From Bradyrhizobium sp. WBOS07 (GTDB taxonomy: Bacteria > Pseudomonadota > Alphaproteobacteria > Rhizobiales > Xanthobacteraceae), in NCBI RefSeq assembly GCF_024585165.1, contig NZ_CP029008.1:5475501-5539500 (forward strand): a DNA stretch of 64,000 bases. Direction: 5' to 3'. Below, one piece after another: positions 24,764-31,599 of this stretch. The translations under genes were made by a program, and so were the position numbers. The notes beneath the pieces were generated by a model. That model saw nothing but the letters and a program-made list of their open reading frames with translations, was not told where the DNA came from and searched no databases. Each line of letters starts with the position of its first letter. Within the stretch, counting starts at the first letter, position 1.

Positions 24764-25531
24764 TCATACCGTCCGATAGCCGCCGTCCACCATCACGATC
24801 GTTCCGGTGACATAGGCTGACAGGTCCGAGGCGAGGAAGAGCGCGGGCCCGACGATATCCTCGGGCTTGCCGGTGCGCGCCAGCGGGGTGTGGTCGACGA
24901 AGGCCTGCACCAGCGCCGGATTGGTCGCGCGCACGTTGGCGTTGATGTTGGTCTCGATGAAGCCCGGCCCGATCGCGTTGACGCGCACCCCCTCCTTGCC
25001 GAGCTCGACCGCGAGCGCCTTGGTGAAGCCGAGCACGCCGTGCTTCGAGGTGGTGTAGGCCGCCGAGCTCGGCGTGCGCAGATGCACGAAGGACTGGATC
25101 GAGCCGATGTTGACGATGCGGCCCTTGCTGGCGCGCAAGGGAGCGAGGAAGGCCTGCGTCATGTTGAAGACGCCGTTGAGGTTGAGCGAGATGATGTCGT
25201 TCCAGTCCTTCGCCACCGTCTCGGTCTCGGCGGTGAAGGCGTTGCGGCGGGTGATGCCGGCATTGTTGACGAGGATCGAGACCTGCCCGACCTTGTCGGC
25301 GACCTGGCTAGCCAGCGCGAAGCAATCCTCGCGCCGGGTGACATCAAGCGCAAAGCTCTCGGCCTTGCCGCCCGAATTTCGGATCTCCTGCGCGGCCTCC
25401 GCGACGGTGTCGGAATTGACGTCGAGCAGCACCACCTGCGCGCCCTCGCGCGCATAGCCGGCGGCGATGGCGCGACCGATGCCGGAACCGGCGCCCGTGA
25501 CGACGGCGATGTGGTTTGCGAGCAAGGCCAT
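24764..25531 (-). CDS. SDR-family oxidoreductase (FabG/glucose dehydrogenase-like)
   Basis: This 255-residue classical short-chain dehydrogenase has the nucleotide motif TGAGSGIGRA, NNAGITRR, the catalytic Ser in NIGSIQS, Tyr and Lys in YTTSKHG, and the final GTIVMVDGGY. Asp after the second strand (LLDVNSD) predicts NAD(H) preference. The substrate cannot be read; FabG-like sugar or hydroxyacid dehydrogenases are closest in pattern. The start follows GGGAGGAAAATGTC. It is not next to fatty-acid genes, so a FabG role in lipid synthesis is unlikely. Confidence 0.9.
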   Translation of the reverse strand: MALLANHIAVVTGAGSGIGRAIAAGYAREGAQVVLLDVNSDTVAEAAQEIRNSGGKAESFALDVTRREDCFALASQVADKVGQVSILVNNAGITRRNAFTAETETVAKDWNDIISLNLNGVFNMTQAFLAPLRASKGRIVNIGSIQSFVHLRTPSSAAYTTSKHGVLGFTKALAVELGKEGVRVNAIGPGFIETNINANVRATNPALVQAFVDHTPLARTGKPEDIVGPALFLASDLSAYVTGTIVMVDGGYRTV

Positions 25532-25642
25532 GACATTTTCCTCCCGATTTCGTTTCGAAGTTTCACGAAACGCTAACTCGAAATTAAGGGGCCGGAAACG
25601 GCAGCCTTGGCATACTGATCGTGATTGCTAAACGTTGCGCGC

Positions 25643-26128
25643 ATGATGGAACGGCTGGACTCTTGGAAACTCGCCCTCGAACGGCTGCGGTCGGCGCCAT
25701 CCGCCGACTTCGCCGAGGCGGGCCGGCTCGTGGCCGAGATCGCGCGGTCGAGCGTCGATGTCACGCTGCGCCAGGCGGCGGAGCAGGCGCTTCCGGTGCT
25801 GCGCCAGGCAGCAGGCAACGACGATCACGGCGTGACGCTGGCGGCGCAGCGCCGCCTCGGCGTGGTGCTCGAGGTCGTCCATGATCTGACCGCGCCGCGC
25901 TTCGGCCGCCGCAACGCCATGCCGAAGAAGCTCTCCCGCGAGGATCACGCCCGCCAGATGCTCGGCCTGCCGCTCGCGGTGCAGCTGACCTGCGAGGACA
26001 TCAACCAGGCCTATCGCCGCGCGGCCAAGGGCATGCATCCCGACCATGGCGGCAGCGCGCAAGCCTTCATCGACCTCGCCGCCGCACGCGACGTCCTGAT
26101 CCATCCCGGCGCGCACAAGGACGCGTGA
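25643..26128 (+). CDS. J-domain-like protein
   Basis: This 161-residue protein has an N-terminal helical region (1-90) without a recognised domain. Its C-terminal part resembles a DnaJ-type J domain: INQAYRRAAKGMHPDHGGSAQAFIDLAAARDVL, with the HPD tripeptide needed to stimulate Hsp70 ATPase. The J domain sits at the C-terminus rather than the usual N-terminus. Start codons ATG 25643 and 25646 are both possible. It could be a specialised Hsp70 co-chaperone, but no dnaK lies nearby. Confidence 0.75.
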   Translation: MMERLDSWKLALERLRSAPSADFAEAGRLVAEIARSSVDVTLRQAAEQALPVLRQAAGNDDHGVTLAAQRRLGVVLEVVHDLTAPRFGRRNAMPKKLSREDHARQMLGLPLAVQLTCEDINQAYRRAAKGMHPDHGGSAQAFIDLAAARDVLIHPGAHKDA

Positions 26129-26151
26129 GCGTCTCGGGTCTTCGAAAAGCA

Positions 26152-26185
26152 AACCGGGCAAGGACGCCCGCGTCCTTGCCCGGTT
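26152..26185. terminator. Bidirectional hairpin terminator
   Basis: aaccgggcaaggacg/cgtccttgcccggtt is a 15-bp perfect stem with a 4-nt loop, followed by CTTCG on the plus strand. It lies between the convergent J-domain gene and the gene at 26208. Confidence 0.8.
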
Positions 26186-26207
26186 CTTCGTCCGCCGATC
26201 GATTACC

Positions 26208-26459
26208 TTACCACTTGCAGCTGCCGCTCTTGAGCGCGGCGTCCTTCACCGCGAGTGCGTCGATGAAGGTCGCGACGCTCGGGCTGGCGCGGTGATAGCC
26301 GGCCGGCCACGGCGTGGTCGGGATGCTCTCGTCCCAGATCTGGCAGAAGCCGCTGTCCTGCCAGCGGATCAGGTGGTAGCCGGCCTCGGCGGGGCTCGCC
26401 GCGACGAAGGCGGTGACGGCAAGGCCGGTGGCGGCGCACAGCAGGGAAATACGACGCAT
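26208..26459 (-). CDS. Small exported protein with IRWxxxxxCQxW motif (paralogue 1)
   Basis: This 83-residue protein has a signal peptide MRRISLLCAATGLAVTAFVA (cleavage near AEA-GY). The mature part begins YHLIRWQDSGFCQIWDESIP and ends with SGSCKW, so one disulfide is possible. GAGGAGCAGATC precedes the ATG. The gene at 26701 encodes a second protein with the same YxxIRWxxxGxCQxWxE motif. It is probably periplasmic; the function is unknown. Confidence 0.75.
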   Translation of the reverse strand: MRRISLLCAATGLAVTAFVAASPAEAGYHLIRWQDSGFCQIWDESIPTTPWPAGYHRASPSVATFIDALAVKDAALKSGSCKW

Positions 26460-26645
26460 GATCTGCTCCTCAAATGAATGATGTGATGCGCCTCCCGGCA
26501 ATGACGGGGAGGGCGGGTGCCGGACGCTCTTGGTCGATGCGCCCCGGACAAGATGTGAGTAGTTCCGCCTGCCGGTCAGGTTCAACGAACGCGCGCGGGA
26601 GATGGCCGATCGGGGACGGAAAAATACGCGGTCCTGCCAAAGATA

Positions 26646-26675
26646 AGGGGCGGACCGCCTGCGCGATCCGCCCCT
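26646..26675 (-). terminator. Hairpin terminator of the gene at 26701
   Basis: aggggcgga/tccgcccct forms a 9-bp stem with a 12-nt loop, followed on the minus strand by TTATCTTTG. Confidence 0.6.
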
Positions 26676-26700
26676 GAAATCCGCGTCTGTTGCGGTGCTT

Positions 26701-26961
26701 CTAAAGCGTGCAGCGGCGCTCGCCGCGCATCTTGATCTGGAGATCGGAGGCCTGCTGGAAGGTCGGGAACGGCTTGCTGACGACCTTGTAGGTCGAGGTC
26801 CCGATCTGGAGCGGCTTCATCTGCAGGTCCTCGTTCCAGACCTGGCAGATGCCGGTGTTGTCCCAGCGGATCACGTAATAGCCGACCTTCGCGGAGGCGG
26901 GCACGGCGAACACGGAACTGGCGATGCCGGCAACGGCACTGAGCGCGAGAAGGCGACGCAT
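26701..26961 (-). CDS. Small exported protein with IRWxxxxxCQxW motif (paralogue 2)
   Basis: This 86-residue protein has a signal peptide MRRLLALSAVAGIASSVFAV (cleavage near ASA-KV). The mature part begins GYYVIRWDNTGICQVWNEDL and ends GERRCTL. It shares the IRW and CQ-W motif with the product of 26208-26459 and is a likely tandem paralogue with a different C-terminal half. CAGGAG lies 7 bp before ATG 26961. Function is unknown. Confidence 0.75.
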   Translation of the reverse strand: MRRLLALSAVAGIASSVFAVPASAKVGYYVIRWDNTGICQVWNEDLQMKPLQIGTSTYKVVSKPFPTFQQASDLQIKMRGERRCTL

Positions 26962-27138
26962 GAAATAACTCCTGTGGGATATGGACCGGAAAAACTCGTG
27001 CGGTAAAAGCAGGTCCTTTGCAAGCGAGTGAGCCGCCACTCACGGACATGTCAGCCCTGCCTTGCGCATTCGGTTCGGCCGCGTGCCCTGCGGGCCACAG
27101 CCAGCTGACGTGAGCCTGACATGGCCCTTATTTGAAGC

Positions 27139-27522
27139 TCACTTCGCCAGCGAGGCCACCGCCTCGATCTCGATCAGCATCTCCGGTCTCGGCAGCGCCT
27201 GCACCACGCAGGTCGTCCGCGCCGGGTAGGGCGGCGGGCCGAAGGCGCCGGCATAGAGCGCATTCATGGCGGCGACGTCGGAGGCGCGGGTCAGGAGCAC
27301 GTTGACCTTGGCGAGGTCGCGGATGCCGGCGCCGGCCTCGTCCAGCACGCGCTTGATGTTGACGACGACATTGGCGAACTGCGCCTCGAAGCCATCAGGC
27401 AGCGCGCCGTTGGCATCGAAGCCCGGAATGCCCGAGACGAAAAGGAGATCGCCGACCCGCGTCGCAAAGGACAGCGGCGGCGCCTTGACGTGCGGCGGGG
27501 CAGCGAAATGCTGGATCGGCAT
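27139..27522 (-). CDS. RidA (YjgF/YER057c/UK114) family protein
   Basis: This 127-residue protein matches RidA: GDLLFVSGIPGFDANGALP, then VVVNIKRVLDEAGAGIRDLAKVNV and the C-terminal block PARTTCVVQALPRPEMLIEIE, where the conserved Arg and Glu bind the substrate. RidA enzymes hydrolyse reactive enamine/imine intermediates of amino-acid metabolism. ATG 27522 has GAGGTGATCCC upstream. It is not in an obvious operon, so the physiological substrate is unclear; some subgroups lack deaminase activity. Confidence 0.88.
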   Translation of the reverse strand: MPIQHFAAPPHVKAPPLSFATRVGDLLFVSGIPGFDANGALPDGFEAQFANVVVNIKRVLDEAGAGIRDLAKVNVLLTRASDVAAMNALYAGAFGPPPYPARTTCVVQALPRPEMLIEIEAVASLAK

Positions 27523-27846
27523 GGGATCACCTCGAAGGATAGTCGCTGATGCCACAAGCGTAGCGGCAGGCGAGGGGGCCTCAAACCAAAAAATGCAAAA
27601 AACAACCCCATGCACAGTAGGAGTCCAGCGGAAATCATCGGCTTTTTTGGAATGCTGAAATGTCGAAATTAGCATTGCTCCGTCGGGCAAAACAGGAGCA
27701 GGATGGCATGGTGGACTGGGCTCGGCCCCAAGCTCCGCTGTCATGTCCCGATTGACGCCGTCCCCCATCATGTTGCCGCCCCGATCGATCAGATACATTC
27801 GCGCGTCTGATTCGAATCCCCCTCAGAAACAGCCCCGGAGACCCCC
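27523..27846. other. Gene-free divergent intergenic region
   Basis: These 324 bp lie between the RidA gene (minus) and an exported-protein gene (plus) and must hold both promoters. A pocket at 27585-27680 is unusually A/T-rich (ccaaaaaatgcaaaaaacaa, gcttttttggaatg). No gene, repeat or clear operator is seen. Confidence 0.6.
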
Positions 27847-28281
27847 ATGAAGCTCGCATCCACCGTCCGCGCCGCGCTGGTCGCCATCGCCGCATTTGCC
27901 GGCCTCTCGACCGCGGCGCAGGCCGACAGCGGTTTCGTGACGCTGACGATCTACAAGGCGGGCTGGATCATCGGCGGCTCCGGCGGGAGCGGCGTGCTCA
28001 ACTTCCGCGGCCGCACCTATGGGCTCTCCACCGGCGGCCTCGACTACGGCCTCGTCTTCGGCGGCTCCAAGACAGTGCTGCGCGGCCGCGTCAGCAACAT
28101 CAACCGTCCCTCCGACGTCGCCGGCGTCTACGGCGCCGCCGGTGCCGGCCTTGCCGTCGGCCGCGGCGCCCGCGCCATCGTGCTGACCAACCAGAAGGGC
28201 GCGGTGCTGGAGCTGACCGGTCACCAGGTCGGCCTGATGGCGAACGCCGATCTCAGCGGCCTCGCGATCACGATGCGGTAG
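27847..28281 (+). CDS. Exported hypothetical protein, Gly-rich beta fold
   Basis: The protein has 144 residues with a signal peptide (cleavage near AQA-DS). The mature part is rich in Gly and short beta-like blocks: VTLTIYKAGWIIGGSGGSGV, FRGRTYGLSTGGLDYGL, GVYGAAGAGLAVGRGARAIV and LTGHQVGLMANADLSGLAI. The layout resembles small periplasmic proteins of the DUF1134/SYLF-like kind, but this is a loose impression. ATG 27847 follows CCCGGAGACCCCC. Function is unknown. Confidence 0.75.
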   Translation: MKLASTVRAALVAIAAFAGLSTAAQADSGFVTLTIYKAGWIIGGSGGSGVLNFRGRTYGLSTGGLDYGLVFGGSKTVLRGRVSNINRPSDVAGVYGAAGAGLAVGRGARAIVLTNQKGAVLELTGHQVGLMANADLSGLAITMR

Positions 28282-28292
28282 GGCGCAGGTCG

Positions 28293-28364
28293 CGTAGGGT
28301 GGGCAAAGGCGCAAAGCGCCGTGCCCACGATCTCTTCACGATCGCGACAAGTGGTGGGCACGCC
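28293..28364. repeat. Palindromic intergenic repeat, family C
   Basis: It begins cgtagggtgggcaaaggcg and contains cgtgcccacg; a second gtgggcacgcc lies at its right side. It is shorter than the copy at 6056-6145. Confidence 0.6.
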
Positions 28365-28466
28365 TTCGCTCTTCGAGCTCCGGCGGACAAGCCGCTTGGC
28401 TAGCGCCGTTGCAGATTGTCGATTGCCGAATAGGATGGCCGCAACACGGTTCGCGAGGAGGTCGAT

Positions 28467-28690
28467 ATGGCCATCAACACGGACAAGATCGACGACGCGG
28501 CGCTCGCTCTGCTCTATCTGACCCTGCACGACGGCTATCGGGCGTGGAAGGGTTTTGATTGGGGCGTGCTCGGCCGCCTGCATGACAAGGGCATATCGAC
28601 GATCCCGTCGGCAAGGTGAAGTCGGTGGTGTTCACGGACGAAGGCCTCGAACGCGCGAAGACGCTGTTCAAGGAATTGTTCGAGGAATGA
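28467..28690 (+). pseudogene. Frameshifted DUF6429-type small gene
   Basis: The frame opens with MAINTDKIDDAALALLYLTL and runs through YRAWKGFDWGVLGRLHDKG, then stops early as ISTIPSAR. Moving to the -1 frame at about 28590-28596 restores a sensible C-terminus (IDDPVGKVKSVVFTDEGLER, then AKTLFKELFEE) up to TGA 28690. A single lost base explains this; the repaired product would have 74 residues, the length I recall for DUF6429. GAGGAGGTCGAT precedes the ATG, so the gene was once translated. The alternative is a sequencing error in ggcatatcg. Confidence 0.7.
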
Positions 28691-28697
28691 TGCGTTG

Positions 28698-28839
28698 CGT
28701 AGGGTGGGTTAGCCGCTCACGAGCGCGGTCCGTCAACACGGAACGGCGCAAGGCGTAACCCACCACTTGCGGCGACCGAAGCGGTGGGTTACGCCGCGCG
28801 ACCGCGCTTCGCGCCGCCGCGCAGCTAACCCACCCTACG
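28698..28839. repeat. Large palindromic repeat (gtagggtgggttagc type)
   Basis: The terminal arms cgtagggtgggttagc (28698-28713) and gctaacccaccctacg (28824-28839) are perfect 16-bp inverted repeats. A nested pair gcgtaacccacc/ggtgggttacgc lies at about 28756-28797. The right end overlaps the last codons of the DNA glycosylase gene and supplies its stop codon. Confidence 0.85.
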
Positions 28840-29392
28840 AAGAAATCCACGCCGAAAGCTCGCGCCAGGGCCTGATGGTCCAACTCCCCGACGCCGCGCC
28901 CGACGGCGACGGCAGCACAAAAATCTCCGGCAGGCTCGCCTCGCGCACCTGCCGCCCCAGCGCGATCCCGCGCGACGGCCGTCCGTAAAACAAGCTCGCC
29001 GCCTTCTTGCTCGTGAACGCAATCGTCCGCGGCCGATACTTGTCCATCTTCGCCCGAAAGCCCGCCACGTCGATCGCCTCCGCCGCGATCTGGTGATCCA
29101 TCCCGGCGCCCGTCTTGCAGAGATCGGTGAAGCCGATCCCGAGCACGATCAGCGATGCGAATTCGCTCGGCTGATAGCGCCGCGGCGTGATCCCGGCCTC
29201 ATGGATCGCGCGCCAGAAACGGTTGCCGGGATGGGCGTAGTAGTGCCCGAGCTCGGCCGAGCGCGTCGAGGCGGCGGTGCCGACGAAAACGAGGCGGAGG
29301 TTGGGGCGGAGGAGGTCGGGGAGGTGGGGGAAGGCAGCCTTAGGCAAATAGCGGTCCGTGGGATCATTAGAGCGCAGTATGCTCGTCGTCAT
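28835..29392 (-). CDS. mug: Mug-like mismatch-specific uracil/thymine DNA glycosylase
   Basis: The protein has 185 residues of the uracil-DNA glycosylase superfamily, Mug branch. The N-terminal block is LRLVFVGTAASTRSAELG with HYYAHPGNRFWRAIHEAGI, the centre VLGIGFTDLCKTGAGMD, and the C-terminal loop VLPSPSGAASGSWTI corresponds to the NPSG loop. It excises uracil or thymine from G mismatches. The first about 19 residues (MTTSILRSNDPTDRYLPKAA) are encoded by lower-GC DNA of the adjacent island, so the start may be a hybrid. The stop codon is provided by the repeat at 28698-28839. Confidence 0.82.
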   Translation of the reverse strand: MTTSILRSNDPTDRYLPKAAFPHLPDLLRPNLRLVFVGTAASTRSAELGHYYAHPGNRFWRAIHEAGITPRRYQPSEFASLIVLGIGFTDLCKTGAGMDHQIAAEAIDVAGFRAKMDKYRPRTIAFTSKKAASLFYGRPSRGIALGRQVREASLPEIFVLPSPSGAASGSWTIRPWRELSAWISS

Positions 29393-29535
29393 TTCGTGGT
29401 TGATCCTAAGAGTTGACCGAGCATGTGGATAGCTTCCGTTGAGAGCTTTCCAATCACAATTGTTCCTGTTACGTTCTCCGATCGATCTTCTACCTCTGTC
29501 GTTCTCTCGATCTCATTGCGCTTTGAGGAGTGCAC
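29389..29535 (-). CDS. Possible small ORF translationally coupled to the glycosylase gene
   Basis: From GTG 29535 the frame encodes 48 residues (including EDRSENVTGTIVIGKLSTEA and IHMLGQLLGSTTK) and stops at TGA 29389-29391, which overlaps the glycosylase ATG as ATGA. That overlap is typical of coupled genes. The frame remains open further upstream to 29625, so the start is unclear and no good ribosome binding site is seen. It lies in the low-GC island and overlaps the region just ahead of the cyclase-like gene on the other strand. It may be a remnant or chance frame. Confidence 0.3.
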   Translation of the reverse strand: MHSSKRNEIERTTEVEDRSENVTGTIVIGKLSTEAIHMLGQLLGSTTK

Positions 29536-29541
29536 CGTTCG

Positions 29542-30333
29542 ATGCTGGATCAGGCACCTGAAGAAGAGGTTGGGGTATATGGGGATCGGTATTGCGCGTT
29601 CGTCGATATCCTTGGCTTCCGGCAACTGATCGACCGCCTAAGCACTGAGTCAAGTCAGTTCGAAGCGCTGCGAACGCTGCTCGCAAGAGTGCATGGAGCT
29701 AAGTCCGGCGGTGCAAGCGAGCAACAGTCCGACTTTCGCGCGCAGAGCATCTCCGATGCTGTTGCGATCTCGACTTTGCCTACGCCTAGCGGCCTAGCTG
29801 ATATCTTCAATGCTCTGGAATTGTTGGCCGTTGATCTGCTAGTAGAAGGATATTTTATTCGTGGTGCAGTTGTACGGGCGCCGCTTTATCACGACGACAA
29901 GATGGTATTCGGCAGGGCGCTTGTACAAGCCTACAGCCTCGAATCAGAAGTCGTTAAATTTCCTCGCATCATGGTCGCGCGAAATGTCCGCGACGATATC
30001 ATTCGTTTCTCAGCCGATTCCAAGCTTCGCGTGAATTCTCCTGACGCGAAGTGCTTGCTGCAGTCTTTAGATGGTCCAATGTACCTCGATATCTTGGGAC
30101 CAGTTGTCTCCCTGCTGAAGAAGAACGAGCATCCATTCCAGAAGCTTACTCCGGAAGAGAAGGTGAGGCATCGCAAGTATCTTGGTATCCGTGAACGAAT
30201 TCAGCAGCGCTATGAGGAGTCGATGGACTCTCCCCGGCATTTTGAGAAGGTTCGATGGTTCGCTCAATACTGGAATAAGGCAATTCCGAACGAGCTCAAC
30301 CTTCGGATACGGGACGCGGATCGAACGTTTTAG
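29542..30333 (+). CDS. Class III nucleotide cyclase-like protein of unknown function
   Basis: The protein has 263 residues. Residues about 17-135 carry the landmarks of a class III cyclase core: YCAFVDILGFRQLI (candidate metal-binding D22, as in FxDIxGF), FRAQSISDAVAIS (second candidate D72), then GYFIRGAVV and MVFGRALVQAYSLES, which align with the RIGIHTG and GDAVNxAARLE blocks. A C-terminal helical part (about 200-263) has no recognised domain. No signal peptide or membrane segment is seen. GAGGAG lies upstream of ATG 29542. Codon use is lower in GC than neighbours. A nucleotide-signalling role, for example Pycsar-like defence, is possible, but no TM or TIR effector is adjacent. Confidence 0.6.
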   Translation: MLDQAPEEEVGVYGDRYCAFVDILGFRQLIDRLSTESSQFEALRTLLARVHGAKSGGASEQQSDFRAQSISDAVAISTLPTPSGLADIFNALELLAVDLLVEGYFIRGAVVRAPLYHDDKMVFGRALVQAYSLESEVVKFPRIMVARNVRDDIIRFSADSKLRVNSPDAKCLLQSLDGPMYLDILGPVVSLLKKNEHPFQKLTPEEKVRHRKYLGIRERIQQRYEESMDSPRHFEKVRWFAQYWNKAIPNELNLRIRDADRTF

Positions 30334-30449
30334 AGTCCAAGGTTCGGCGCCGACTGAGTTTTTTCCTAACGAGCTCTGGCAATTGGACGAAGTATCCCAT
30401 ATCTAGTCAAAGTTTAGGGCATGAATAATGTAAACCATTGGAGGAACAC

Positions 30450-30737
30450 GTGAAAGTGCCTGAAGTAGCTAGTCGACTGCGTGCTATCGCCACTAAATTG
30501 AAGCTCTCGCGCCCAAGTGAAGCCAACGAACTAGTTGAGTTAGCCGATGAATTGCGGCGTAGGTCGTCAATCGGTACTCGAGCGGCGGCAACCAGTACGC
30601 CGATGACGCCCGAACTCGCGCAGGATATTCGGGACTACGCGAAGGCTAACCCCGGGCTGTCACAGCAAGCAATTGCAGAGGCATTCAACGTCAATCATGG
30701 TCGCGTCAGCGAGGCCATTCGAGGTAAACGAGCCTAA
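30450..30737 (+). CDS. Small HTH protein
   Basis: This 95-residue protein starts at GTG 30450, with GGAGG 5 bp upstream. The N-terminal half is helical and charged (VASRLRAIATKLKLSRPSEA); the C-terminal half is a helix-turn-helix of phage-repressor or resolvase type: TPELAQDIRDYAKANPGLSQ then QAIAEAFNVNHGRVSEAIRG. It may regulate the island genes: a perfect inverted repeat lies 73 bp beyond its stop, ahead of the methyltransferase. It could alternatively act on other promoters. Confidence 0.7.
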   Translation: MKVPEVASRLRAIATKLKLSRPSEANELVELADELRRRSSIGTRAAATSTPMTPELAQDIRDYAKANPGLSQQAIAEAFNVNHGRVSEAIRGKRA

Positions 30738-30809
30738 CGCTGCTCGGTCAAAACGGCCAATAAAACCCAATAAAACAAAGCCTTTGGCTTGTGGTCGTTG
30801 TTCTCAAAG

Positions 30810-30837
30810 TCGAGAATGATGAAAGCATCATTCTCGA
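30810..30837. promoter_or_regulatory. Perfect inverted repeat before the methyltransferase gene
   Basis: tcgagaatgatg-aaag-catcattctcga has 12-bp perfect arms and a 4-nt loop and ends 13 bp before ATG 30851. It could be an operator for the adjacent HTH protein or a transcript hairpin that limits translation or acts as a terminator. Function is inferred from position only. Confidence 0.5.
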
Positions 30838-30850
30838 TTCTTGGTGATTC

Positions 30851-31528
30851 ATGCAAAACACGTCGCACGCCGTCATGTCTCAGCGGACGGAGTCCAAAAC
30901 TAGTGCCGACGATTTTCCTACTCCGCCTTGGGCAACCCGGGCGTTGATCGAGCACGTCTTGCGGGAGAAGACCGCGTTGAAACGCCTGACATGCTGGGAG
31001 CCCGCCTGTGGAGCAGGTCACATGTCTAAGGTCCTAGTAGATTATTTCGGAGTGGTTCGTTCCTCAGATGCGTACCAGTACGGATACGGAAGCACCTTTG
31101 ATTTTGTGAAAATGCGACCTCAGGACCACACTTGTGACTGGGTCATAACCAACCCACCATTTAAGCATGCCCAAGCGTTTGTGTTGAACGCCCTAGAAGT
31201 CGCCAAGAGTGGCGTGGCGATTTTGGCTCGTAGCGTATTTCTTGAAAGTGTTGGGAGATACCGCTCGGTATTCCGAGACAGGCCGCCTAGTGCTTTTGCG
31301 CAATTCGTCGAGCGTGTCCCAATGGTCAAGGGCCGGTTAGACCAGAAGGCGTCCACCGCAACGGGCTACGCCTGGTTCGTCTGGCGAAGGGAAGACGTCA
31401 TGGGCGCACCTAGGCTGATTTGGATACCTCCTTGCAGAAAGGAGTTAGAGCGGACGGGGGACTATGATCCGTCACCCTCTACTGCAGTCAAAGGTGCAAG
31501 CGGTTACGCCGCAAATTTGGAAGTGTGA
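30851..31528 (+). CDS. Phage-type class I SAM-dependent methyltransferase (NPPF motif)
   Basis: This 225-residue protein opens with DDFPTPPWATRALIEHVL, then a SAM-binding motif I WEPACGAGHMSKVLVDYF, and the catalytic motif DWVITNPPFKHAQAFVLNAL, whose NPPF tetrapeptide is typical of N6-adenine or N4-cytosine DNA and of RNA/protein amino-methylating enzymes. A PMVKGRLDQKASTATGYAWF block and IWIPPCRKELERTGDY follow, a pattern found in prophage-borne methyltransferases. ATG 30851 is used; ATG 30875 is possible. No restriction endonuclease is seen nearby, so it is not a recognisable R-M system. Confidence 0.72.
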   Translation: MQNTSHAVMSQRTESKTSADDFPTPPWATRALIEHVLREKTALKRLTCWEPACGAGHMSKVLVDYFGVVRSSDAYQYGYGSTFDFVKMRPQDHTCDWVITNPPFKHAQAFVLNALEVAKSGVAILARSVFLESVGRYRSVFRDRPPSAFAQFVERVPMVKGRLDQKASTATGYAWFVWRREDVMGAPRLIWIPPCRKELERTGDYDPSPSTAVKGASGYAANLEV

Positions 31529-31599
31529 ACTCTATTTCAACACCCGAGTGCTCCACTTCTCGCTGCTTCCAATATCGTAACCTGGGCTATGTTTGGGTA

